The position numbers and the translations under genes are program-made. The notes beneath the pieces were generated by a model, which saw only the letters and a list, made by a program, of their open reading frames with translations, was not told the DNA's origin and made no database searches. This document shows, piece by piece, positions 53,774-61,801 of a stretch of DNA of 64,000 nucleotides. The stretch's first letter is position 1. Every line of letters starts with the position of its first letter. Source of the DNA: PCPOR2b sp965220385. GTDB lineage: Bacteria > Poribacteria > WGA-4E > PCPOR2b. The stretch spans positions 5,518,001 to 5,582,000 of the forward strand of contig OZ244825.1 in the NCBI GenBank assembly GCA_965220385.1. The letters are read 5' to 3'.

Positions 53774-53863
53774 CACACCTTTCTCAGCCTTATTTCGCAC
53801 ATACCGTTAACCTCTCCAGAACTTTGTAGCTTCCCTCCTTTTTCTCGTTTTTCATAAATCCTG

Positions 53864-53892
53864 TTGACAATTCTTCCACAGTCTGCTATAAT
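53864..53892 (+). promoter_or_regulatory. perfect consensus sigma70 promoter of the cobalamin-riboswitch transcript
   Basis: TTGACA at 53864-53869 and TATAAT at 53887-53892 are separated by exactly 17 bases. The predicted transcript starts near 53899, about 50 bases before the riboswitch aptamer. Confidence 0.9.
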
Positions 53893-53948
53893 TAACACTG
53901 CTTCAAAAAGAATCGTAGAAGCATCTTAAAACTGCATATTTGTCGATT

Positions 53949-54116
53949 CAGGTGCTGGCAATCGATGCAGATTGCCGGAGAATAGGGAAGCGCGGTGAGA
54001 ATCCGCCACGGCCCCGCCACTGTAAACGACGCTAAACCGTGTCTAGAATGTCACTGTCCTAAATCGGGATGGGAAGGCAGGCAATGAGTTGTCGTAAGTC
54101 AGGAGACCTACCTGGA
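53949..54116 (+). ncRNA. cobalamin (B12) riboswitch aptamer
   Basis: All hallmarks of the class I cobalamin riboswitch are visible in order. GGTGC begins near 53951. The core AGGGAAGCGCGGTGAGAATCC lies near 53984 (shown in part). GCCCCGCCACTGTAA lies near 54011. The B12 box AGTCAGGAGACCTACCT lies at 54097-54113. It is preceded by a consensus promoter and followed by a terminator at 54225-54257, so it acts by transcription control: when cobalamin is bound, readthrough should fall. Downstream genes are a secreted propeller with a dockerin and then a cohesin protein. Confidence 0.97.
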
Positions 54117-54121
54117 TCTGA

Positions 54122-54156
54122 TTTCACATGGTAGCTTTCGCGGGAAGGCTGTGAAA
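54122..54156 (+). promoter_or_regulatory. hairpin that may compete with the riboswitch terminator
   Basis: TTTCAC 54122-54127 pairs with GTGAAA 54151-54156 and encloses an inner stem. AGCTTTC at 54133-54139 pairs with GGAAGGCT-like sequence ending at 54150. The same AGCTTTC heptamer recurs as part of the 5' arm of the terminator (54229-54235), so it could pair with the terminator's GAAAGCT 3' arm and act as antiterminator. Confidence 0.45.
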
Positions 54157-54224
54157 CGGGGTTCTTTGCCGAATCATCGTGCTTGAGTATACTTGCATAT
54201 CACAGGTGTAAATGGCGGACCATA

Positions 54225-54257
54225 CCCCAGCTTTCAGCGTGAAAGCTGGGGTTTTTT
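54225..54257 (+). terminator. riboswitch-linked intrinsic terminator (expression platform)
   Basis: CCCCAGCTTTC at 54225-54235 pairs perfectly with GAAAGCTGGGG at 54241-54251 (5-nt loop), followed by six T residues. It is about 110 bases after the B12 box and 65 before the coding start at 54322. Confidence 0.93.
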
Positions 54258-54321
54258 GTTTTTTGGGTTGCAAAACCTGCAGCTGACACCGCTATATCAT
54301 CTATGAAAGGAAGATTCAGCT

Positions 54322-55602
54322 ATGCATATACGCAAGCTCACGTTCACATTTGTATTCGCAGTTTTCCTCTTGCTCGCCTTGAGCGTTTACGCCCAGGTAG
54401 GCGTACAAAATCTAGCAATCGTTGCCAATGGTCTACGGAAACCAGAAGCCGGCATTTCGCCATCGCTCTCATTTGTCAATCTTGATGAGCCCAATCTGAA
54501 AAGGGCAGTTGAGAATGAGATCCTTCCACTGGGGTTGGTCATACCAAGCGATCTGGATGTCCAAGGGAATCTCCTGTATGTTCTCCTCCAAGAACCAGAT
54601 CCATTTTTTGATCCGCGCGGCGGGTCTATTGAAATTGTCAATCTGCTGACCCGTTCAAACGTTGGAAGCATCCCAATTGATGTCGACACAACTCCAAAGC
54701 AGATTGCCCTTATCCCTCCCTCCAAAGCGTACGTCACAGGTCTATACAGCGATGTTATCCATGTGGTAGATCTGAACCAGAAAAGTGTTGTTAAGCGGAT
54801 TCCCTGCGGTCCAATGCCGGATGGGATAACGATTCTTAACGGAAAGGCTTACGTTGCTAATTCAGCCTATGCTAAGGAACCCGGCACCTGGAACGTTAGC
54901 TATGATGATACGAGCAACGTCGCGGTCATCGATATAGAGACCGACACAATCATAAAAACTATCCCTATGCCGATAAATACAAACGGTATCACGAGTGATG
55001 GTGTATCTCGGGTAATTGCGGTGTCGGCAGGTATTGGTGCGTGGAATCCTCAAGGTCCCGTTCCGGGGACGGTCGTGTTTATCGACGCAGTCACCGATGA
55101 AATTGAGAAAACGATTGAACTCGACGGGAGGGCGGGAGGACCTGCTATTGACAGCATGAATCGCGTCTTTATTAGTTCCGGTGGACTACTCGTGTATGAT
55201 CTGATCAGCGATGCGTGGACACACGATGCAGACAACCCATTCACAGATTTGGGCGGAGTGGGAGCGATAGATCAGAACGATAATCTGTATATTACACAGG
55301 CAGACTGGACGGGTGGCAAGGCGGACAAGTTGCACGTCGTTGCCCCCGATGGAACACTGCTTAATACCTACGGCGTTGGTCCAGGAGCAGGACACGTCGC
55401 CGTTGCACAGGTCCAATCAATAGGGGTTTTCGCTGCCAATGTGAATCATGATGGGGTGGTCAATATTCTCGATCTGGTTATCGCTGCAAGCAACTTTGGA
55501 CAGACAGGTAGAAATCTCCAAGGCGATGTCAATCGGGATGGGATTATTGATGTCCTTGATCTTGTTCGGATTGCGAAGTACTTCGGACAAGATATCAACT
55601 GA
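54322..55602 (+). CDS. secreted YncE-like beta-propeller with C-terminal type I dockerin
   Basis: A 426-residue exported protein: signal peptide (about residues 1-24, cleaved after YAQ), then a YVTN/YncE-type propeller with repeated blades such as VIHVVDLNQKSVVKRIP, VAVIDIETDTIIKTIP and VVFIDAVTDEIEKTI. It ends with a type I dockerin (about residues 370-426) with two Ca2+-binding 12-mers, NVNHDGVVNILD and DVNRDGIIDVLD. The propeller recalls Bacteroides BtuG, a surface B12-binding lipoprotein propeller; here the anchor would be a cohesin instead. AAAGGAAG precedes the ATG. First gene after the cobalamin riboswitch and terminator. Confidence 0.88.
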   Translation: MHIRKLTFTFVFAVFLLLALSVYAQVGVQNLAIVANGLRKPEAGISPSLSFVNLDEPNLKRAVENEILPLGLVIPSDLDVQGNLLYVLLQEPDPFFDPRGGSIEIVNLLTRSNVGSIPIDVDTTPKQIALIPPSKAYVTGLYSDVIHVVDLNQKSVVKRIPCGPMPDGITILNGKAYVANSAYAKEPGTWNVSYDDTSNVAVIDIETDTIIKTIPMPINTNGITSDGVSRVIAVSAGIGAWNPQGPVPGTVVFIDAVTDEIEKTIELDGRAGGPAIDSMNRVFISSGGLLVYDLISDAWTHDADNPFTDLGGVGAIDQNDNLYITQADWTGGKADKLHVVAPDGTLLNTYGVGPGAGHVAVAQVQSIGVFAANVNHDGVVNILDLVIAASNFGQTGRNLQGDVNRDGIIDVLDLVRIAKYFGQDIN

Positions 55603-55723
55603 TAAAGATGTACAAAACGCCCTGAGAATGCAGGTGCCGGCTCTGTTTCTGCCCAAAGCGGAAAATTTGAAAAACGAACAGTCCGAATCTGCATACCCTC
55701 ACACGGAGGAAAGGAGTTATCAT

Positions 55724-57247
55724 ATGAAACGTCAGATTGCCAACCTAAGCACGTTTGTTGTTATCTTTGCTGTATTTATGTTCCTCGGAGTTCAAGGTGT
55801 AGTTTATGGTCAAATAGTCTCAATAGATCCGGCTTCAGTTGAATCCCCAGTCGCCGGAGAGCAGTTGATCGTTAATATCAACATCACAGGTGGAATGAAT
55901 GTCGCTGGCTATCAAGTAACCGTGACATTCGATTCAACTGCGTTATCGTATGTCAGCATTGCAAATGGGGATTACCTTCCTGCCGGTGCGTTCGCTACGG
56001 CACCGGTTGTCACCGATACCAGTGCAACGATCGGTGCAGCCGGCTTGCCCACAGCAAGTGGTGTTCCCACAGCAGATGGGGACGGTACGCTTGCGACGGC
56101 GACCTTTTCAATCGTTGAAGCCAAAGATTCGGTGATTGAATTGACTAATGTTCTGGTTTCTGATGCAACAGCGACCGCACAAGATGTAACAATCCAAGGT
56201 GGCATGGTTACCGTGCCTACGCCGGAGATATCTGAGGAACCAGAGACACTCACAGAACCTGCAACGCCTCTGGAACCTGCGACGCCTACGGAGCCAGAGA
56301 TGTCGGCAGAGCCTGTTGATTTCGAAGTAGGGTATAAGTTCGAGATGGCGCTTGCCTCCGGTCTAAACATGATCTCCTTACCACTGATGCCCGCAGAACC
56401 CTACACCGCAAGTTCCTTCGCTGAAATGATCGGTGCAACCGTCGTGATTCGACTCGACACCGCGAAACAGGAGTTCGTCGGCTTCACCGCAGACCAAGAA
56501 GGCGATGGGTTTGCTATTGAAGGTAGTCAGGGGTACATCGTCAACGTACCCGATGGTGGTACAGTCACCTTTACCGGAACGGCGTGGAATAACGCAGCAG
56601 AAGAAGACGCAGCCGCCGCACCGGGTGTCCAACTACCAAGTACAGGGTGGGCATTTGTCGTTAGTGGCGACCTACTCAAAGTTGAGGCGGGTGTGTCCTA
56701 CACAGTTGTTGCAACGAATCACCGTACCGGTGAAATTGCGACACGACAACTCTCCAGCGACCACAAGGAGTTTAATGCGGTCTGGGCAGACCTCTCACGT
56801 CAGAGTGTCATCGAAGCCGGTGATACGTTAGAGGTTACTCTAATAGATCAGTGGGACAATATCGTATCAGGTCCGTTTACACATAGGGTCGGTATTGAAG
56901 ACCTTCGGAAAGCGTATTTGAGCCTGCCGTTGACAGTTGGTGATGTACATCCTGCAGCGACGATATTGGGACAGAACTTCCCGAATCCGTTCAACCCTGA
57001 GACCTGGATCCCGTACCAACTTGAGAAGTCGTCAGATGTTGCGCTCCAGATTTACGACATGTCAGGTAGTATCGTGCGTACGATCGACCTTGGTTTCAAG
57101 TCGCGCGGTTTCTATATGACCCGTTCGACAGCGGCGTATTGGGACGGTCGTAACAACATGGGCGAGCAGGTCGCTTCAGGGGTCTACTTCTACAGTTTGC
57201 AGACCACTGACTTTTCAGCGACACGGAAGATGCTGATCTTGAAGTAG
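55724..57247 (+). CDS. secreted cohesin protein with FlgD/T9SS-like C-terminal domain
   Basis: A 507-residue exported protein. After a signal peptide (about 1-29) comes a cohesin domain (31-164): GGMNVAGYQVTVTFDSTAL, then YVSIANGDYLP, then DGTLATATFSIVE. A Pro/Thr/Glu-rich linker (165-199) follows, then a beta-rich region (200 to about 400). It closes with a FlgD-like/type IX sorting domain, QNFPNPFNPETWIPYQL...IYDMSG...GVYFYSLQT (about 415-507). GGAAAGGAG precedes the ATG at 55724; the longer frame from 55448 overlaps the dockerin gene and is not the real start. The gene is 122 bases behind the dockerin gene, with no terminator seen between. Confidence 0.87.
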   Translation: MKRQIANLSTFVVIFAVFMFLGVQGVVYGQIVSIDPASVESPVAGEQLIVNINITGGMNVAGYQVTVTFDSTALSYVSIANGDYLPAGAFATAPVVTDTSATIGAAGLPTASGVPTADGDGTLATATFSIVEAKDSVIELTNVLVSDATATAQDVTIQGGMVTVPTPEISEEPETLTEPATPLEPATPTEPEMSAEPVDFEVGYKFEMALASGLNMISLPLMPAEPYTASSFAEMIGATVVIRLDTAKQEFVGFTADQEGDGFAIEGSQGYIVNVPDGGTVTFTGTAWNNAAEEDAAAAPGVQLPSTGWAFVVSGDLLKVEAGVSYTVVATNHRTGEIATRQLSSDHKEFNAVWADLSRQSVIEAGDTLEVTLIDQWDNIVSGPFTHRVGIEDLRKAYLSLPLTVGDVHPAATILGQNFPNPFNPETWIPYQLEKSSDVALQIYDMSGSIVRTIDLGFKSRGFYMTRSTAAYWDGRNNMGEQVASGVYFYSLQTTDFSATRKMLILK

Positions 57248-57351
57248 GTTATTTGGCCTATTCTTAACCCAAGTTGCTGGGGCAATTATGGTAAATTAGA
57301 CAAATAAGTGGACATTTGCTGACAACTTCGACCTTCGAGCAGTTTCTGAAG

Positions 57352-57378
57352 TCCCCCTGACAAGGGGGATTTAGGGGG
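57352..57378. repeat. CCCCC/GGGGG repeat of a widely dispersed type
   Basis: TCCCCC at 57352-57357 and GGGGGA at 57364-57369 enclose TGACAA and continue ATTTAGGGGG. The same type of sequence (tccccctgacaagggggattt) is known as a short dispersed repeat in many bacterial genomes, including cyanobacteria. It may act as a terminator or structural element between the cohesin gene and the next gene. Confidence 0.6.
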
Positions 57379-57545
57379 TTGGTTGTGTATTGAGAGTGTT
57401 CAAGTAATCCTAAAATCTACCATAGTATAATTTTTAGTTGAATTGCGGCTTACTGAGCGGGTATTTTGGCTCTTGAAGCTGGTTGATGTCCGCATTGAAC
57501 TAAAAAATTGTCGCAAAACGAATAAAAAATATTTCGATGAATCAG

Positions 57546-57610
57546 TCCATGGAATGCCTCTGTTTAAGAGTTGTGTTTGAAACACAAAATTCTAGCAGAA
57601 ATTCCATGGA
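57546..57610. repeat. nested palindromes between cohesin and membrane-protein genes
   Basis: TCCATGGAAT at 57546-57555 and ATTCCATGGA at 57601-57610 form an inverted repeat. Inside it is a 17-base palindrome, TTGTGTTT-G-AAACACAA (57571-57587), of operator size. The site is 84 bases before the coding start at 57694. Confidence 0.55.
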
Positions 57611-57693
57611 TATTCATCGAGCAACTTGAATTACCCTAATCATCTCACCTCTAATTCGGTTCGATTGTCTTCTGAACTGTTAGTCTAAAATCC

Positions 57694-59697
57694 TTGAATC
57701 CTCATATCTATTGCGTCTCACGTCTGCTATCTTTGTCCTTATGCTTTTTTTGTGTCGCTTGCACACCGAAAAGTGGTGAACAAGTGCCGGTCGCATGGGC
57801 TGCTACCTTTTTCCCGCTCGGTGCAAAAGTTGAATTTGACGCTGCGATTCGAGAGAGCGTCCAAAAAGTTGTCGCCTTTGATTCGGAAGGTAGCTTAGTC
57901 GCTCAACTCGATCTCGGAGGATATTCGCGCAGTACCGAGTCGCTTTATTTTCGATGGGAAAAGGGGGAGATTTATCAATTTCGTGTGATATACAATAACG
58001 GTGAATCAGCAACGCAATCAGTGCAGGCGCCCCAGACCGATCCGCGAGGAGCAATTGAAATTGCTATCCCTTACGGTACAATCGAGGCGACCAATACCAC
58101 TGATCCAAGTGTTGGCACAGCCTTAAACGTAGCCCCGGATGTGTCTGCCCAAAAAGCATCACTGGTCTTACAAGGTATTGAAATGACTGCAACCGTGCTG
58201 ATCCGAAATGGCTTGGAGGCACCCGTCAACTTTGATGTTGTGTTTCAGGTCCCAGCATCATTTCGAGTTCTGCCGAACGATCCTGTCTGGGATAACGACG
58301 GAGTTGTTGTGAATTCTGATGCAAGCGAAGGAGCTATCCTATCCTACCGCTCATCGGGAAAATTCACAGTCGAGTCAGAGGTCTGGTACAGCCAATTGAC
58401 CCTAAAGATCCCGGATGAGGTTTTGCCTAATGACACACAGATCCATGGATACGTTCTCTTTAAAAATGCGTTGGGGGATAAGTGGGAGCGGAGTGTAACG
58501 ACGCCCTTGCGTTCTACCTCTCTTGATGAAATCGCAGGACAACTTCGGATTGACGATATTATGATGCCGACGGACCTGAGCGGTTTGGCCGATCCCCGTC
58601 AACGACCAGATGCAATTTCTTCTCCACGTCCGCTCTTGGGAGGATTAGGCAAATGGTTCGGTGCGAAAGCTGTTCCGACGGATGAGTTCCAGCCTATCGC
58701 TTATCAAACGGTTCATATCCACAATGGTGGGCGAGAAACGATTCATGCGATTGTGGCATCAATGAATCGTGATACAAAGGACGGCAATCCTGTTCCCTTC
58801 TTGTCTCCCCCGGATGCAGTCAACGCCGGCACGGATCGCAGCCTTGCGTTTGTCAGTTTGGTGGGAGAAAGTACCACCCCTGTTCCCCTACCAATCTTTT
58901 TCGATCCACTGGATCGATTGCACCGAGATTTCACTGGGGCGGGGCAATTTGAGCGAGCCATCGAAGTGAAAGTTTGGGGAAGCGATGCTACAGTCTTACG
59001 CGCCACGCGTCCCCTACTGATTGTGACACCCAATTTCCACGCGCTGCTTGTTACCAGTCTTGTGGTCGTTGTAACAGGTTTGGGGGTCGGACTGCTCCTC
59101 TGCTTTCACCCACAACTATTTAGCCATTTTTCAACTAAGCAGCTGATTCTCATCTCCCTGTTTGGCACAACAATATTCATTGCCATTAATGTACCATCGA
59201 CGCTGCTCACCAACCTGATCTCTGCGTTGCTCGGTCCCATTTCTTCTCTGGTTACGGGACTTATCAACGAGATGCTATACTATGCTTTACTTACATCGCT
59301 GCTAATGCTTATCCCCAAATTTGGAGTGATTACCCTCGTCTCCGCAGTCCGGATTCTATTGGGAGGCGTTACATTGGGGCTACTCACGCCTACCATACTC
59401 CTTCATGCCGTTACCGCTGCACTGCTACTTGAAGCCGGTTTCCTGATAGCGCGGAGAATTACTCTGAATTCCGGCTCAGTTGGAGGTGCGAACCTGCTGA
59501 CCTTGGCGCTCATATTTGGTTTATGCGACGCATTTACTGTCTACATTGACTTCCAACTGAGCATGACACTCTACCGTCTCTTCTACGCGGATTGGTATAT
59601 CCTGACACGGATCTTGGTCGATGGTTTTACGTATACCTTTATCGGTGTCCTTCTCGGAAAGCGATTGGGGGCAGGCCTATGGCGGGTTGCAGAATGA
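57694..59697 (+). CDS. extracellular beta-domain protein fused to multi-span membrane domain
   Basis: A 667-residue protein. After a hydrophobic start (LLSLSLCFFCVAC; signal or lipobox-like but not canonical), about 400 residues are beta-rich and extracellular. The C-terminal third (about 443-665) has seven or so hydrophobic helices, including LLVTSLVVVVTGLGVGLLL, LLTSLLMLIPKFGVITLVSA and ILLGGVTLGLLTPTILLHA. The latter part recalls S components of ECF-type vitamin transporters such as YkoE, but no energising partner gene is near. The start codon is a TTG with no ribosome site; the true start is uncertain. Lies after the cobalamin-controlled genes. Role unknown; vitamin uptake is a hypothesis. 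Confidence 0.6.
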   Translation: MNPHIYCVSRLLSLSLCFFCVACTPKSGEQVPVAWAATFFPLGAKVEFDAAIRESVQKVVAFDSEGSLVAQLDLGGYSRSTESLYFRWEKGEIYQFRVIYNNGESATQSVQAPQTDPRGAIEIAIPYGTIEATNTTDPSVGTALNVAPDVSAQKASLVLQGIEMTATVLIRNGLEAPVNFDVVFQVPASFRVLPNDPVWDNDGVVVNSDASEGAILSYRSSGKFTVESEVWYSQLTLKIPDEVLPNDTQIHGYVLFKNALGDKWERSVTTPLRSTSLDEIAGQLRIDDIMMPTDLSGLADPRQRPDAISSPRPLLGGLGKWFGAKAVPTDEFQPIAYQTVHIHNGGRETIHAIVASMNRDTKDGNPVPFLSPPDAVNAGTDRSLAFVSLVGESTTPVPLPIFFDPLDRLHRDFTGAGQFERAIEVKVWGSDATVLRATRPLLIVTPNFHALLVTSLVVVVTGLGVGLLLCFHPQLFSHFSTKQLILISLFGTTIFIAINVPSTLLTNLISALLGPISSLVTGLINEMLYYALLTSLLMLIPKFGVITLVSAVRILLGGVTLGLLTPTILLHAVTAALLLEAGFLIARRITLNSGSVGGANLLTLALIFGLCDAFTVYIDFQLSMTLYRLFYADWYILTRILVDGFTYTFIGVLLGKRLGAGLWRVAE

Positions 59698-59729
59698 TAC
59701 CCGGATTTCCCAATCTATTCAATCAAAGT

Positions 59730-59792
59730 AGTAGGCATACGCCGTATGCCGTAACCGTTGTGCAAACTACGGTGCGATGGAGCGTGCCTACT
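59730..59792. repeat. palindromic intergenic element
   Basis: AGTAGGCA at 59730-59737 and TGCCTACT at 59785-59792 bracket a GGCATAC-GCC-GTATGCC hairpin (59734-59750). The whole 63-base element looks like a REP-type dispersed repeat. No second copy is in this window. Confidence 0.5.
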
Positions 59793-59927
59793 GCTGTGCA
59801 CCGATGGTTATGTTGTGCGTTCAACTGCGTAAGTCCTATTTATCTGCGAAATTCAGCGAAAGCTGCATCCCAATCTACTTTTAGAACTGAAGCGCGTAAG
59901 ACCTAACACTTTTATGGAGGTTTTTTT

Positions 59928-61658
59928 ATGAAGATGCAAAGTTTACGATCGAGCATATTTCTTGGCTTACTGTTTTTCGTTCTTGTCCCAATCAACACTG
60001 CGGCAGAACCCCTCAAGGGGTCCGTTATCTTTGTACGAGACGGCATTGTTATTGAACTGGAAGAACGTCTCAAAACAAAAAATCAACAGGATCCCCTGCA
60101 CCCATCACCAAATTTAGTTATACGTGGAGCGTCCGAACCTGCGAAGGAACTCGTCCCTTCTTGGATCGACGACCAGCGCGCCCTTGTAACGTACGATTGG
60201 AAACCTCAAACACACTACCATATCGCACTCCGATTGACTGATGGCGGTCTGTTTGAGATAGACATCACCGCCCCGCTCAAGCCCCTCCCGTATCGTATCC
60301 GCACTGTCGAATTAGAGGAACCGCTATCGTTGCTGGCGAACCTGCAGCGTCCAGCGACACCGACGACGGTTGCCTTTTCCCCCGATGGTGAACAACTCGC
60401 GGTTGGGACAAACGCCGGACATGTGGCAATCATCAACCCGCTCACAGGCGATCGAATCTGGAAGACACGCATCTCCGAAGGCTACGCCAAACACGCAGCC
60501 TTCAGTCCAGATGGGAAGCGTTTCTACATCGGTGAGCAATCCGCTGACGGTTTCATATATGCCTACGATCTCTCAACGGCAAAACCCACGCTGTCGTGGA
60601 AATACCGTATGGCAGATGATATCGACACCTCCGCCCCACAGAATCCGGACGATGTGTACGCGTGGGTGCAGTATCCGGGACCTTATCGAATCTCGGCAAC
60701 GGAGGAGGGCGACCTGCTTGTGGCGGGAAATCACTCTTGGACGAAGGACGGTGTGGCTTTGAAAAAGGCGCAACTCTACCGTTTCGATGGGGAAACGGGA
60801 GCAGTCAAATGGAAGTGGCCCCCCAATCAGACCCTTCCGATGACCATCAGTTGGTTTGATTATAGCCGTGATGTGAAAACAGTCGCAACCCTCGGTTACA
60901 TCAGGGGAGGCGGGGACACGGGGGATTTCAGATCCGGCACGTTGTACGTCATCGGCGGCGAGACAGGCAAAACGGCCTGGGAGCATACCTTCGATCCGCT
61001 TAAACCATACTTCGAGGAGGTGACATTCTGGCGTGGAGTGAGTGCCTCACCCGATGGAGAGTTCATCAATGTCACAACCGATGACGGACGGGCATTCATC
61101 TTCAATACGGTGTCGCCACCGGAAGGAACCAAACCACTGTGGGAAACGAACCTTACGACACCCCTTGAAGTTAGCGGCATCCCAATTATCGCCACCAACG
61201 GAACAATCGCCGCTAGCAACGACTTCGCGCTCTTTGTGACGGGCGACACTTTTATCCCGTACCATTTACAGAAAGGCGCGCAACGTCCCCCTTCAGCCCA
61301 TCCGAATGGGATGACCCTGTTTGCTCATGGGTGGTCAGGAGAGAAGGTGTGGCAGTGGACGTTGGATAATATGCCTCAAGATCTCGGAGTTGATGGAACC
61401 GGACGATATGCCGTTATCAGCGTGTCCAAGCGGGGACAAAACGTTGAGGACCAGCTTCACGGCGTTTCTGTCTTTGACCTCACCGCTGAGGGAGGTGGTC
61501 TCTCCAAATATCTCTACACCTATCGTACGGAGGGGCAGCTCCCCTACGACACCATCGACATCAGCGCGGACGGACGGTTCATCGCCCTCATCGAAACACC
61601 GATCACAATGCCCGATGAAACAGTCCGAGGCAGGAATCGGGTGCATATTATTCGCTAG
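59928..61658 (+). CDS. secreted beta-propeller protein (WD40/PQQ-like)
   Basis: A 576-residue exported protein: signal peptide about residues 1-26, then blades such as TTVAFSPDGEQLAVGTNAGHVAIINPLTG, AAFSPDGKRFYIGEQ and VSASPDGEFINVTTDDGRAFIF. This pattern fits PQQ-binding-like or WD40-like propellers. No dockerin, lipobox or membrane anchor is visible. GGAGG lies eight bases before the ATG. It may belong to the same surface system as the upstream cohesin and dockerin genes, although a repeat element and 230 bases separate it from them. Ligand unknown. Confidence 0.75.
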   Translation: MKMQSLRSSIFLGLLFFVLVPINTAAEPLKGSVIFVRDGIVIELEERLKTKNQQDPLHPSPNLVIRGASEPAKELVPSWIDDQRALVTYDWKPQTHYHIALRLTDGGLFEIDITAPLKPLPYRIRTVELEEPLSLLANLQRPATPTTVAFSPDGEQLAVGTNAGHVAIINPLTGDRIWKTRISEGYAKHAAFSPDGKRFYIGEQSADGFIYAYDLSTAKPTLSWKYRMADDIDTSAPQNPDDVYAWVQYPGPYRISATEEGDLLVAGNHSWTKDGVALKKAQLYRFDGETGAVKWKWPPNQTLPMTISWFDYSRDVKTVATLGYIRGGGDTGDFRSGTLYVIGGETGKTAWEHTFDPLKPYFEEVTFWRGVSASPDGEFINVTTDDGRAFIFNTVSPPEGTKPLWETNLTTPLEVSGIPIIATNGTIAASNDFALFVTGDTFIPYHLQKGAQRPPSAHPNGMTLFAHGWSGEKVWQWTLDNMPQDLGVDGTGRYAVISVSKRGQNVEDQLHGVSVFDLTAEGGGLSKYLYTYRTEGQLPYDTIDISADGRFIALIETPITMPDETVRGRNRVHIIR

Positions 61659-61801
61659 GTCACTGATCCCTCATATCATCCTCAATGTTGTTTTACCGGA
61701 TACGCTTGACTTTGCCCCATAAGGTTGCCAATTTTCCCTCTGATGCAACACAAGCGTATTGGGTCACCGCAATCACAGCGAAAAGGATAAAGATGTTGTG
61801 C

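Noticed and set aside
53774..53863. A possible small gene between the HtrA-like gene and the riboswitch promoter
   Set aside because: No open frame of meaningful length with a ribosome site; the stretch is spacer plus promoter.
55448..55723. The long frame reading into the cohesin gene from 55448
   Set aside because: It overlaps the dockerin coding region in another frame; a strong GGAAAGGAG site and a signal peptide place the true start at 55724.
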